A DNA stretch of 64,000 nt from Tamarix chinensis (GCA_030549775.1 CM060174.1:5523391-5587390), one strand, 5' to 3'; numbered from the stretch's first letter, positions 46,801-56,969 are shown. The notes: generated from the letters alone by a model not told the origin. A program made the numbers and translations.

Positions 46801-48731
46801 CATGATTATCACATTTACATATGAGCAAACAATTACAAACACTTGTCTTTTTTAAAAATAAATAAATAAATGTGTGGGATCGTAACTGAAATTTTAAAAT
46901 CATCTCTTCCTATTTTGCAGTGATGTCCGTCAGTGTTACACAGGGGCTAGGATGAGGATGGGGAAATTAGATTAGGAAAAATTATGGAAACGTTATTTCT
47001 TAAAAATTTAGGAAATGATGATAGTAGAAAATGACAAAAAAAAATATACACACACATCATACATATATATTTTTAAATAGACCAAATCTACTAAAATCAA
47101 GAAAGATTTTTTTTTTAAATCTAAAACCACTACCTACCTTAGTTGATGTAACCCATTAATAAAAAAATTGAAAATTAAAAAAAATCAGACGCTTTCGATA
47201 TTGAATTTGAAATAAAAAAAATTGGGATGAATAACCGCAAATGGACATTTTTGGAATAAAATAATATCAACTCAAATATGGAATGTAGGTAGGAATGGGA
47301 TGTACAAATATGGAAGGTAGGAAGGGTGGAGAAGTTAGTAGGTGGGTGAAAGCAATGTTTCACGAGGACAGGGACGAGGATGGGGATGAGGACGGAACAA
47401 AACATGAAAATGTCATTTCTTAAAAATTTAGGAAACAAGGATGGTCGGAAACGTAAATATATATATATTTAAAATAGATTAAATTTACTAAAATTAAGAG
47501 AGAAAAATAAATTTTTTATAAAATTATTACTTATATTAATTAATTTTAATATATTTTAATAAAAAATGATTAAATAATATTTTTTAATAAAAAATTAATT
47601 AAATAATTTTCATATAAATTTTAATATTTAAAAGTTTTGACTATTGCATATGAAAGCGCTATTATCTGTACCATAGTTTAATTATATAAATATATATATA
47701 TCATAATTTTTAGTTGTATATTAATAATGATAAGTATTTTATAATTATTTATAAATAGATTATAATTATATTGAATATTCATCAGTATTTTTGTTGTGTC
47801 TAAACAACAACAATAATAATAATAACAAAATTATTTATAAATATAGACTAATTATATTAAAATTTTATATAAAAAAGTTATCCATACCATCATGCTTGCT
47901 GGGTAGAAGTAGAAGCCCCTCAGAAGGATGTGTACTTCCCGATAATTCCCCTTATACAGCAGAAGAAAATAGCTATTTAATTTCTTTCAGAAAGTCCGGA
48001 ATGCTATTTTCCTTATTATTCTTAATTTGGACTGTCTGGAATGAGTGAGGGAGAGGAGGGGGGAATGAGAGGATCTCTTTATCCCCTTATAGGACAGAAG
48101 AAAATAGCAGGAACACCAGGAAAGATAGCCGGCCCACAACAGAATGAAGAAAGATCAGATGGAGAAGTCCAAGTTTTGGTACGTTAAAATGGAATTACAG
48201 ACACCTCGGCAATTCAAGAAGAACGAGATTAAAAGGGAAGGTAATTTTATATGCCTATTCTCATGCCCTTGTGATTTCATGGATGTTAATGAAGCTCTCT
48301 ACTATGCTCCCTAACCCTGTATCCATGCATACGAAAGATTGGACCTCTCTCTTTCTGATACAAAATTTATTAGATAAAATACAATTATGTAAGGTATACA
48401 TGCAGGTATATTCAAGCATAAAATATCTGATATAGCGGGGCCGAACCTTTTTAATCTCCCTAACCCCTTAAAATAAATATATATATATATAGATAGATAG
48501 ATAGATATTTGGTGGTCAGGTCAGTCACATACCTTCAAACACAAAGCCCATTTTCGATGAATCTGAATAGTGAGGAATCGCAAAGCCACGAGGTTGGAGA
48601 ACAAGCCTACCACCACTAACATTAGCCTCTCTGAGCATAGGAAGCGATGTGCCGCTCCAGCTGTCGTACGATCCTTCTCCTCCCTCAAATAACTTCTCAT
48701 GCTGCTTCGTTGCTAGTAACATCTTTTCCAT
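37686..48731 (-). CDS. Legumin-like (11S-type) cupin gene, three exons, possibly defective
   Basis: The gene encodes a bicupin of the plant 11S globulin/legumin-like group, closest in layout to the small cytosolic RmlC-like proteins of about 356 residues (Arabidopsis At1g07750/At2g28680 type). These are metal-site-poor beta-barrel proteins of unknown biochemical role. Exons are 48731-48533 (66 codons plus 1 nt), 38660-37900 and 37833-37686. Splice sites are GAAG|GTATGT and ATTCAG|GC for intron 1 (9.87 kb, phase 1, frame maintained) and TTTCAG|G before exon 3. Motifs in order: 'GSYDSWSGTSLPML', 'FAIPHYSDSSKMGFVFEG', 'LQKGDAIFIPAGCLSWWFN', 'LSIIFLGETHNAHVPG', 'QISYVVNGSGLVQIVGANGK', then 'DSVWNVLSPEVLQASLNVD' in exon 3. 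A 69-bp in-frame duplication at the end of exon 2 takes the place of the segment that should read roughly 'IADxDGxxWFSIxTTPxP', and no donor in phase with exon 3 was found. Either the C-terminus changed or the gene is decaying. Family assignment is secure; functionality is doubtful. Confidence 0.82.
37900..38660 (-). CDS. Cupin exon 2 (most of both barrels)
   Basis: It opens after acceptor AATATTCAG with 'GNRGVAGIVYPNTSQEE' and runs open for about 252 codons to TAA at 37902-37900. The last 23 codons before 'IYAIY' repeat the preceding 'LDARLEAGDVF' segment: a tandem duplication, copies beginning 37918 and 37987 with 43 of 44 bases identical. GCAAGCTT-type microhomology lies at both junctions. 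Confidence 0.85.
38803..38968 (-). other. Unassigned coding-like fragment inside cupin intron 1
   Basis: About 150 bp upstream of exon 2, same strand. A frame of about 54 codons ('AWQILLLSCLPDPYVTPEQ...FEKSSTTDFAAFKGFST') is unusually gene-like in composition, and it begins after acceptor-like TATCTACAG. Its start phase would fit exon 1, but no in-phase donor to exon 2 is present and known relatives have no insertion here. It may be an alternative exon or a fragment of another gene. Confidence 0.3.
38969..40500. other. AT-rich part of cupin intron 1
   Basis: No gene. TA-rich DNA with short GT/TG runs at 40059-40117, read in one frame as a spurious His/Thr-rich peptide. Confidence 0.6.
40505..42145 (+). 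pseudogene. Ty1/copia gag-pol remnant (gag-pre-integrase to integrase C-terminus)
   Basis: In order, across several frames: 'VMLLDGTEIVTTQLE' and 'LVTFTNKLCVIHDHTSRMMI' (end of gag/PR-IN junction); the gag-pre-integrase region 'DLCHSWMVHSSNKIVIMLPM' with 'FLRAKHTRGIF' (40735-41064), where the HxxxH...CxxC zinc residues are mostly lost; integrase core 'TIGDDYSRV' and 'YVYSDNGTKF' (two catalytic Asp kept, the Glu region garbled); 'HRHIFNVSRALHFQASLPIT'; 'INYTLTTIHGGK' and 'FGNIHTFRCLCYAHNMP'; then 'VNYVTCDGFYPNHKHFLSNA' just before the missing RT. Many stops and frameshifts. It lies in intron 1 of the cupin gene, antisense to it. Confidence 0.88.
42146..46320. repeat. AT-rich LTR-like debris inside cupin intron 1
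   Basis: No coding sequence. ACTAGT/CCAGTCAACTGG-type motifs cluster at 42255-42350 and 43245-43560. Pyrimidine-rich tracts lie at 42530-42960 and 44750-45000, similar to reverse copies of the long LTR family elsewhere in the window. 44020-44110 has repeated 'ATTATCATAAACC'-like words. Exact elements could not be delimited. Confidence 0.45.
46325..46860 (-). repeat. Dispersed repeat family D, copy 2
   Basis: Reverse complement of the repeat at 17740-18327. Shared AT-rich core words include TTATTTAAGCTTTTAAAAAT and 'aacaaataacaattaataataat'. The right end is rich in CCCAACC, CCGACCC and AACTCGACCC words, the complement of the GGGTCGGG end of copy 1. Confidence 0.6.
46930..47530. repeat. Direct repeat pair (~160 bp)
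   Basis: 46948-47115 and 47365-47520 share, in order, GAGGATGGGGA, 'atttcttaaaaatttaggaaa', a run of TA dinucleotides and 'aaatctactaaaatcaag'. Probably two fragments of one dispersed element. Confidence 0.6.
47640..48532. other. 5' part of cupin intron 1, no element recognised
   Basis: Less AT-rich in 47880-48450. CCCCTTATA..CAGAAGAAAATAGC occurs twice (47948 and 48082). No coding family. A (TA)/(GATA) microsatellite at 48476-48506. Confidence 0.5.
48533..48731 (-). CDS. Cupin exon 1 (N-terminus)
   Basis: The start codon at 48731-48729 sits in GCTACCATGG, a good plant context. The encoded peptide, 'MEKMLLATKQHEKLFEGGEG' onward, matches the family N-terminus. An upstream in-frame GTG is not a plausible start. 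The exon ends at a consensus donor GAAG|GTATGT. Confidence 0.82.
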
Positions 48732-48787
48732 GGTAGCCACCCAAAACTTGCTGGTGAATAAGATCCTAACTAATGCAGATAGGAACC

Positions 48788-48797
48788 TTATATATAG
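48788..48797 (-). promoter_or_regulatory. TATA box of the cupin gene
   Basis: CCTATATATAAGG on the minus strand, about 57-66 bp upstream of the ATG, leaves room for a 5' UTR of about 25-35 bp. The TTA-flanked transposon block begins about 310 bp further upstream (49107). Confidence 0.65.
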
Positions 48798-49489
48798 GCC
48801 GAGCGTTGCACGGGGGTGGAAACATAAGAGAAATTGAGATGAAAAAAAAAATAATATTATTTTTTTTTAAATTAAAAAATAGAAAAGAAATAAAATAGTA
48901 AAAAGGGTGTGTGTGTATATATTAAAAAAATATATTAAATATATTAAAATTAAGAAAAAAATAAAAATATTTTTTTATAAAAAAATTTAATCAGATAATT
49001 TCAATATTAATTTTAATATTAAAAATTTTAAATTAAAAAAAAACATTTTCAGAATGTTTCTATGCTTCACTGAATCTAGCCACTGTCATGCATGCTCTCT
49101 CTCTTAGGCTCCGTTTGGTTTGAAGAAAATTAAGTGGAAAGGAAAATGTGGAGGAAAGAAAATTGGAGGAAAGAAAATGAAAGAAATTTATTTTCTTTCC
49201 TTTGTTTGGTTGTTGGAGAAAATTTTGTGGAAAATTGAAATCTTGGAAAATATTTTTAGTGTTTGGTATATAGAAAGAAAATTCTAAGAAAAATTAAATG
49301 TTATTATTTAAATATTATTATACATTTAATAATATTTAAATAATATTATATTGATATATAAAAAATTACATAAAATTTCTAAAAAATTTATTAAAACTCC
49401 ATAAAATCAATACTTATTTAAAATTTTTTTATAGAATATTCTAAAATATTACATGAATAACTTACAATAATTTTTAAAAAAGTATGAAA

Positions 49490-50460
49490 AAATCCAAATC
49501 CGATAACAAAACATATATTTATATCTGTATCCATACTCAAATCTAATGCATTATTTAAATAGTAATATACATTTAATGTTATTAAAAATATTATATTGAT
49601 ATATAAAAAATTATGTAAATTTTCTAAAAAATTTATAAAAACTCCATAAAATCAATACTAATTCCAATTTTTAAAAATCCGTATACATATCCCGTGAATA
49701 TTTTTTCCCCTCTATATCTATAATTATGTCTATTTTTTCATATCCGTTTATATATCCATCGGATAAAATCTATTGGATTTTGATTAAAACCCATCAAATT
49801 TAAAATGAAATTTATTTAATGTTAGAATTATATGGTTAGATTATTAAAATTTAATTATGTATTCACTTTTAGCCTTAGAAAATATATGTTAAATTATATA
49901 AATAAGAATAAAAATATAATTTCATATCGGATAAAACCCATTGGATTTCTAGTAAAATCCATCAAGTTTAAAATAAAATTTATTTAATGTTAGAATTAAA
50001 TACTTAGATTATTAAAATTTAATTATATCCATTATCCAAACCCGATAACAAAACATATATCTATATCCGTATCCAAATTCAGTGGATATCTTTTTCTCTT
50101 TCATATCCATAATTATGTCTATTCATCCATATCCGTTTATATATCCATCGGGTAAAACATATTGAATTTCAGTTAAAACCCATCAAATTTAAAATAAAAT
50201 TTATTTAATGTTACAATTATATGCTTAGATTATTAAAATTTAATTATGTCTTCACGTTTAGCCTTAGAAAATATATGTCAAATTATATAAATAAAAATAA
50301 AAATATAATTTTATATTGAATTAATGAATCCTAGTATGAATACAGATATAAAATCGAATAAAAATTTAAGAATTTATTATCCATATCCATACTGAAATCT
50401 AATAAATATTTTTTTATATTTATATTCGTATCTAACAAATAATTAAATTTAGTTATACAA
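49490..50460 (+). repeat. Tandem direct repeats within the TIR block
   Basis: A unit with CCAAATCCGATAACAAAACA, a 'tatccgtttatatatccatcgg' word, 'ttaaaacccatcaaatttaaaat' and 'ttagccttagaaaatatatg' occurs at about 49492-49920 and again at 50035-50330. A third partial copy of the 'aaacccatt...ttatttaatgtta' part lies between them (49930-50030). Units are A/T-rich with CCGTATCC words. Confidence 0.75.
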
Positions 50461-50787
50461 TAAACCCTCCACTTGCACTTAACAACAAAGCTTCTGTTAT
50501 ACAATATTAATTAAAGATCGACACATCAAATATGCACCTACATAGATTATAACCCACTAATTTGACCACAAAAGTGGCTGCCCCTTTTCTTTTTCCTTTT
50601 CTTTTAATTGCACATACACAAGACAGATCTCAAGGTTGCAAAAACCAACCCAAGTGGGCACCAAGTCCCTCCCGAACCCCCTACCACAAAGCCTAACCTA
50701 GCCTACCAAGGGGGTATCAGACATTTTTCAGGCTAGCACCCGAGATGATCAACACAGACAAACACTTGAAGGAGACTCCCTGATACA

Positions 50788-51300
50788 TTAATCTTCAGAA
50801 TAGTGTCTATACAGAGAAATGCCTGCCCTTACCACCGATGTTGCAGAATAACTATCAGCAGGAGGTTGTTGGATAGGAATAGGATATCCCATCAACCCTT
50901 GACGGGCCGGATCAGCTGCAGCATGCTGATTGTAAAAGATTGAAGGCAAGAGCTCGTTGTTGTTGTCCGACTGTTGATGGCTATTACAATCAGCTAAAAG
51001 CAAACCCTTCCAATCACCAGCCATCAACGGGGGTTGAAACCTACGTGTATATTAAATGAACAAACGGAACAAATTAATTGCATCCATGTATGTGTGTGTG
51101 TGTGTGTGTACAATTAGGCGTCCAATTTGTTCGATAACAATTGCACGTATATATGCATACTGGGGAAATTAGTCAACAGGGGAAAATGAAGATGAAGGAA
51201 TGTTGCTGACCAGAAGCGGCTGCTGCTGCATCTGCAGGTTATTGCCTTGTTCGGGATTAGGAGCTAGGACATTGGGCTGCGCGGTCGGCGGCAGATCTAG
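50788..51300 (-). pseudogene. Gene fragment of unknown family inside the TIR block
   Basis: On the minus strand, a clean coding-like segment (about 51297-51178: 'LPPTAQPNVLAPNPEQGNNL', then Gln-rich, 'LLVSNIPSSSF') is followed by an intron-like stretch containing a (CA)n run. A second segment follows (about 51038-50788: 'FQPPLMAGDWKGLLLADCNS', 'LLPSIFYNQHAAADPARQG') and stops at 50790-50788. A plausible acceptor, TACACGTAG, precedes the second segment. GC content is much higher than in the surrounding transposon DNA, as for captured host exons. The family is not recognised; a low-complexity, transcription-factor-like C-terminus is possible. Confidence 0.4.
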
Positions 51301-51670
51301 ACATTTTCGGGTCTAAGTCCAAATCGAAGAAGCTGGAGCACTTCGACGCAGTCAGAGCACGAACCATCGGAAGAAGAGAACAACGAATGTTTGCAAGTGA
51401 AATCTATTCTCAACCAATCAAATTTTTTGACTTTGTAGAGGATTCCATCGACTAGGTTAGTAGATGAAGGCCTGCTGATAAAAAGCTTCGACACAAAATT
51501 GTATGGCTGGGCGATGTGAATGTTTTGATCTGGAGGAGACATTACGTACACAGATTGAAGAGGACAGAAGCGCGGTGCCAGAAGGAGAGGGAGGAGAAGA
51601 ATGGGCTCTCAGTGAGGCAACGTTGAGGAGAGGAGGAGGCAGTGTCGGGGGAGGATAAGGAAGCAATTTT
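51301..51670 (-). other. Gene-like 5' region upstream of the fragment
   Basis: On the minus strand this runs from a pyrimidine-rich, Ser/Pro-coding stretch (51660-51540) resembling a plant 5' UTR, through an ATG-led frame 'MSPPDQNIHIAQPYNF' (about 51542), to a stop just before the fragment at 51300. The parts may come from one captured gene or from several. Confidence 0.3.
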
Positions 51671-52019
51671 CCTTGCTTCTCAGTATTTTTCCGCAGTATT
51701 TTGAGAGGAAAATTAGTTAGTACAACTTTCCTTTTAATTTTTGTTCATATTTTTTTCCTCCAAATTTTCTAGACATCCAAACATCTATAAATTATTTTCC
51801 ATCCAATTTTTTTTCCTTTCCTTCAAATTTTCTTAAAACCAAACATACACTTAGGGTCTGTTTGATTCAGGGAAAACAATGAGGAAAGAAAAAAAAATTA
51901 GAAGGAAAATGGTTATTAGTTGTTTGGTTATTAGGAAAATAATGAAGAAAGAAAATACTAAAAAAAAGACGGAGGAATAATATACCTGTTAATTTTTCTC
52001 AGCTGAACCTGAGGAAAAT

Positions 52020-52270
52020 AACAGGAAACGAAGGAAAATTGGCTCCCCGACTCGAGTCTCTCCTCCGTCCTGCTCTGCTTCATTCTCTTTCGTCGACTAC
52101 CGTTGAGATAGGTGATAGGCTACTGGCCACTCTTCTGAGCTTCAGACACCGAAACATTTGGAAGTTTGCTACGAAGAGACATAGCTAATAGCTTTAGGTA
52201 GCTTAGTTTCGTTGTGGCCCCATTAACAGGTCACACAACAGCTATATTCACATTTCACACACCCCATCCA
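52020..52270 (+). other. GC-richer non-repeat segment in the TIR block
   Basis: A 250-bp low-repeat stretch with exon-like composition ('gactcgagtctctcctcc', 'ctactggccactcttctgag') lies between AT-rich TIR sequences. No reading frame is recognisable. It may be a second captured host segment. Confidence 0.3.
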
Positions 52271-53053
52271 CCTTCGCGAATTTTCCATCTCTTCCACAAG
52301 AAAATAAAAAATAAAGAAATAATATTGTATCAGTATTTTCTAACGCCAGATATTTTTTCCCTAATACAATTTATCGATCTCATATATAATTATTAAATAT
52401 CTAGGACTATATTTTATGAGATATTTATAAATAAACTGTAGATAAATTAGTCTTTGGCTTCGTCAATTTTAATACTTTCACTGCAACATGAGTTTTGATA
52501 ATACTATATGTATGCATGAGTGACGTACTCGATTCGTTGTCATCCCTAATTAATATTTTACGGAATATATAAGTATACTAGTAACGAGCTATATCTTTTT
52601 TTCTTTTTATGTTTATGTTTGTTGTAGTATATTTTAAATGGAAAGAAATATGAAATATTTTGTAATTTTTTATAACTTTTTTTAAAATTATTGTAAGTTA
52701 TTCATGTAATATTTTAGAATAGTTCTATAAAAAAAATTGGAAAAAGTATTGATTTTATGGAGTCGTTATAAATTTTTTAGAAATTTTATGTAAGTTTTTA
52801 TATATCAATATAATATTTTTATTTTAATTAAACATATAATAATATTTAAATAATAATATTTAACTTTTTTTTAGAATTTTCTTTCTATATACCAAACACT
52901 AAAATATTTTCCAAGAATTTAATTTTCTACAAAATTTTCTCCAACAACCAAACAAAGGAAAGAAAATTAATTTATTTTATTTTCTTTCTTTCAATTTTCT
53001 TTCCTCTATATTTTCCTTTTTACTTAATTTTCTTCAAACCAAACAGACTCTTA

Positions 53054-54129
53054 AGGAAATTACCAAGTGGGCGCCTGCACTGGTGGACCAATTGATACGT
53101 GGAGTCTTAATTGGGTCATGTATGTGATTCAAATAATTCGTGATATTATTTATGATGGTGCGTTTAAATTGAAATCATTTTATATATTTAAACTATTTTT
53201 GAAATTTGTAATGAAATTTATATAGATTTTGACAGCCCTACGATATTTTAATCGTAACTTTTTTTTTTTTATCTAAATTTAAACTTTTAATTAAAGGTAA
53301 ATTTGACTGCTAAACTTTTTGTTTTTATTTGTGTAGCGTTACGCTAAAACTTATCCTTATAAACAGGACCGAAAGGTACTGTTGAATTGAGTCGGCTGCT
53401 TGATTGTTTTTTCCCTTTGTATCGTAGAGATACACGCAGGTCAGCAACACTTTACACGCGGTCGGCGGCACCATCATTGAAAGAAAAAAAAAATACAGAC
53501 GAAGGAAATGAAAAGGCTACACGTGAAGAAGTAGAAGGAAAGTTTTTCGTTTTTGTCACTTCTTTCGGCTCAACTCTAAAAGGAGAACAGGCTACAAACA
53601 TTTTTCTCTGGTTCCATCGTTATTCCGGTGGAAAGTATATTCATGAGATTTTGAGTTAGAATTACTCTATTTTCCATACATATTTTAGATGTAAAAGATT
53701 TTATGGATCTCTTCGGATAAAATAGTTATACTAATTTGAACAATAGTAATATAAAAGTTTGATTTCTATTCACAACTAAAATAATTGATTGTGAGTCTAT
53801 TTTTCGTGGCCACTTACGATGATATTTTCTCTACTTTTAATATACATACTACTATTTATCTTTGTCGTGTTGGTATATGATAGGATTAATAACAATATCT
53901 AAAATAAATATAGTATCTTTTGAAGGGGGGAAAAAAGATAAAATTGTGTGCACCGTAGGTAGAGTAAAAAATATATGCTTATGGCTAAGGCATGTTCTTC
54001 TTTGTTTATTTTTACATATCTTATACGATCTAAACTCATTCGGTCTGCATTACTTTTTTTAGTGATTTATTATTATCATTGTTATTATCATTAATTTAAT
54101 ATTAACCCAATTAAGGGACCTAAGGATTA
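53054..54129. other. Intergenic DNA, no gene recognised
   Basis: A 90-codon frame at 53387-53659 (+) contains Lys/Glu-rich text and no known motif, and has no splice or promoter support. The rest is AT-rich. Confidence 0.5.
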
Positions 54130-54540
54130 GAGATAGAGTTGTCGAAAGTTGGTCTAATTCGTCCGACCTAACCTAATAAAGCTTAAAAGTTCATCAATCC
54201 AATCCGATATCAATCTAACTCGATAAAACTAAATTCAATATTAACCTGTTATGATAGTATAAAAAGTATATATATTTTATTATTCATTGAAAGCTTTTAA
54301 AAATATATTATTTTTAGAGGTTTTGCTTATTTTTAATACTTTTATTATGGACATCTTTATTCATCCACGATAATCTAATTAGTAGTAATTATTATTATTA
54401 TTATTATTATTATTATTTTCTTTGCAATAAAGTGTATTTTTAATATTCTATTTTATAGAGGAAAAATCTCAAAAATAAAAATATTATAATTAAAAAAGTA
54501 AAATATTAGGAAGTAATAAAGTAAAATATATATAATTTTT
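54130..54540 (-). repeat. Dispersed repeat family D, copy 3 (partial)
   Basis: Same orientation as the copy at 46325. It shares 'ttcatcaatccaatccgatatcaa' with the complement of 18240-18270 and 'gaaagcttttaaaaatatattatttt' with 46370. A (TTA)n microsatellite lies at 54388-54417. Confidence 0.6.
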
Positions 54541-54789
54541 TATATGACTAATGTTGTATGTTGCATGAGAATTAGGGTTTGCATGGAAGTGTGGTATGTT
54601 GCATGGTATTAGGGTTGTATGGGAGTGTGGTACGTTGCATGGTATTAGGATTGTATGGGAGTGTGATGCGTTGCATGGCTGTATTAGGGTTGCATGGAAG
54701 TGTGGTACGTTGCATGGGAATTAGGGTTTACATGGAAGTGGGGTATGTTGCATGGTATTAGGGTCGTATGGGAGTGTGGTACGTTGCAT

Positions 54790-55648
54790 CAGTGGCGGAG
54801 CTAGGGGTGTTTTATGGTGTCACAGGGCACCATGGAATTTTGGATTAATAATATTTTTCATATATAAAACAACACATAACTTTATTTGGCTTAGTGGAGG
54901 ACACCATAGGTTGGAGCATTGGGATCAACGAGGTCACAGGTTCAAGGCCTTATGCTGTATGTTTCCTTTACTATCTCTTTTTAATCTTTGACCCATTATT
55001 AACATATCACACATTCAATTATCATATATCCTATTATTATTTTATTTTTATTGCATTTATTAGTAAAATTATACTTAAACATATCATTATAATATATGTT
55101 AATTGGTAAATTTAACTATTTGAAAGATTTTATGTTAGTAGCTCTTATTATTATTTGATAAATTGCTTTAGTTTTGGTTAATATATGAATACATACCTTA
55201 AACTTTTTTCTTTATAATTTTATCAAAAACAAGTTATGAAATTGTGTGATTAAATGGAAGAGTGAATGATATTTTTGTGGGTTTTTTTAATAACATAGGA
55301 TTTAATATTACTAATTATAATATTATTTTATATATTTTTTTTAATATTTTAATGCTATTTAATTTTTTAATTATTAGAATTTTTTTTACAAATTAAAAAA
55401 AAGTTTTATTATTCAAGTTTAACTAAAAATAAATAAATATTAAAAAGAATCATTTTAATCATCTAAAATTAAAAAAAAATACTAAAGTAAAATAAAAATT
55501 AAAACACATAATACATAAATAAAATTATTTAAGATCCCTAATATATAAAATAGATGTAGGCTAAATATTATAGTAGTTAAATAATTTTTTTTTATCATTC
55601 TTATTATATATAGGACACCATGGAGCTAGACTCCTGGCTCCGCCACTG
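54790..55648. mobile_element. Non-autonomous hAT-type transposon (859 bp)
   Basis: Terminal inverted repeats CAGTGGCGGAGCTAGG and CCTGGCTCCGCCACTG match at 15 of 16 positions. The element is flanked by a perfect 8-bp duplication, CGTTGCAT (54782-54789 and 55649-55656), the hallmark of hAT transposition. CAGTGGCGGAGCCAGG-type ends are common in plant non-autonomous elements. No transposase frame: the interior is AT-rich apart from a tRNA-like segment at 54885-54965. Excision restores the host minisatellite. Confidence 0.9.
54885..54965 (+). repeat. tRNA-like (SINE-type) segment inside the hAT element
   Basis: TGGCTTAGTGGAGGA resembles a Pol III A box. AGGTCACAGGTTCAAGGCC, about 50 bp later, resembles a B box. 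No full tRNA fold and no poly(T) or A tail delimit it. It may be a SINE head incorporated into the transposon, or convergence. Confidence 0.4.
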
Positions 55649-56969
55649 CGTTGCATGGTATTAGGGTTATATGGGAGTGTGATACGTTGCATGGCGGTAT
55701 TAGGGTTGCATGGAGGTGTGGTACGTTGCATGGGAATTAGGGTTTGCATGGAAGTGTGGTACGTGGAACTAGGGTTTGCATGGGAGCTGGGGTTTACATT
55801 AGAACTAGGGTTTTGCATGGAGTTAGTCATGCATGTCTGGGCAAAAGTTTATAAATAAAATACTTAAGACATTAATCATTTAAAGTGGAAGATTGTTGAG
55901 CCGGGTCCAAACCAATCTACCGGTCAGAAATAGTGGTTAGGACATGATGTCCTATGTGTAACCGGTCCACTGATAATAATAGTGGTGTGGACTTTGTCTC
56001 GCAAGTGACCGGCCCACCGACAATAATAGTGGGGTGATTCGAGATCAATAAATATGAACCAAAGTTTGCCAAAATGTTTAAAAAATACTAATTACTTACA
56101 GTGGAACACCATGTGAGCAGGAACCAGACCGATCCACCGGTCAAAAATAGTGGTGTGGACTTTGTCCTACAAGTGACCGATCCACCGGCGAATAATAGTG
56201 GTGTGGACCTTGTCCTACAAGTGACCGGCCTACCGATTAAAATAGTGGGGTGTTCCTGTACTTACATAGATTTGATAAAAGGCATGGTGTGTATCGACTT
56301 CCGATAAAAGATTAATTAAACAATTAATCTGGACTTTGATAGGGTCTTTATGTATCTACCTGAATGATTGTTCGTTATTATGTTATCATGTTGGTCTTTA
56401 TGTTCTTTTATTCTTATACATGGTTTATGTGATTTTATGTGTTAGCCTTGGTGCTCGGTTACCTTACTCAGTACGTAGCGTACTCATCACCCGTTTCATG
56501 GGTGTTGCTCATTCCCACGAATAGAAGACCCATCTGACTTGTTGCAGGTAGGAGATGTTTACTTTGACGTGATTGATGTCTATGGGACATCAGATGGGGC
56601 TGAGTGATGATTGGGGCAAATCGGTTTCGGAGTGGCATGGCCGGTTTTCCATTGAGATTTTATTCCCAGTTTCGTTTAATTATGTTGAACACTTCATAAA
56701 CAATTTTATGATTGTAGTTATTTCTTTTCCCTGAAAAACTTCCCTTGTATTTAGAATTGAATAAAGACTTGAACGTATCTAATTTCTGTATTTATGAATT
56801 CGAACTATTATTAATATTATGAGTTTTTTTCTTAGCCTTAGCACTTAGTATTGGAACGGTAGGAGTAAATCGGTCTGGTACTAAGTGTGGTGGTAACATC
56901 CCTAGAGTTTACGATTTTAAATTATAAGTATGATTTAAACAAAATTTGTGTAAATTTGGGGGTGTTACA

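Larger units (their letters stand above)
49107..53050. mobile_element. PIF/Harbinger (Tourist-like) TIR element block with TTA duplications
   Basis: The left end TTA|GGCTCCGTTTGGTTTGAAG (49107) and the right end CTTCAAACCAAACAGACTC|TTA (53050) form terminal inverted repeats. By eye these stay similar for roughly 380 bp (49107-49490 against 53050-52680), sharing words such as TTTCCTTTGTTTGGTTGTTG and 'GTGTTTGGTATATAGAAAG'. In the middle, AAACCAAACATACAC|TTA|GGGTCTGTTTGATTC (51836-51868) shows two further ends abutting on one TTA. This can be read as two elements in tandem (49107-51850 and 51854-53050), or as one 3.9-kb element with another nested in it. TTA duplications and GG(G/C)NCTGTTTGGTT ends are typical of Tourist/PIF-Harbinger elements. 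No transposase is visible. Confidence 0.68.
54555..55830 (-). repeat. Minisatellite, 36-39-bp units, interrupted by hAT element
   Basis: About nine units with GTACGTTGCATGG, TATTAGGGTT and GCATGGAAGTGTG words. The array is continuous if the element at 54790-55648 and one copy of its 8-bp duplication are removed. Confidence 0.85.
54545..56969 (-). mobile_element. LTR-family copy C, reverse, 5'-truncated, with nested hAT
   Basis: Reverse copy of the long LTR family. It ends AATTTGGGGGTGTTACA at 56969. Preceding this are the reverse complements of the 'tagtactaagtgctaaggc' block (about 56835-56890), the hairpin CAGTACGTAGCGTACTC (56469-56485), 'gggtgttgctcattcccacga', the CACTATTAT repeats (55925-56260, two groups) and the AAACCCTAA/CATGCA minisatellite (54555-55830). 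The AAT, purine-rich and terminal parts are missing on the left, so it is truncated near 54545. A hAT-like element interrupts the minisatellite. Confidence 0.7.

Noticed and set aside
51078..51111. (TG)n run as a functional element
   Set aside because: Ordinary microsatellite within the intron-like part of the captured fragment.
53387..53659. 90-codon open frame as a small gene
   Set aside because: No recognisable motif, no splice or promoter evidence, and length compatible with chance in less AT-rich DNA.
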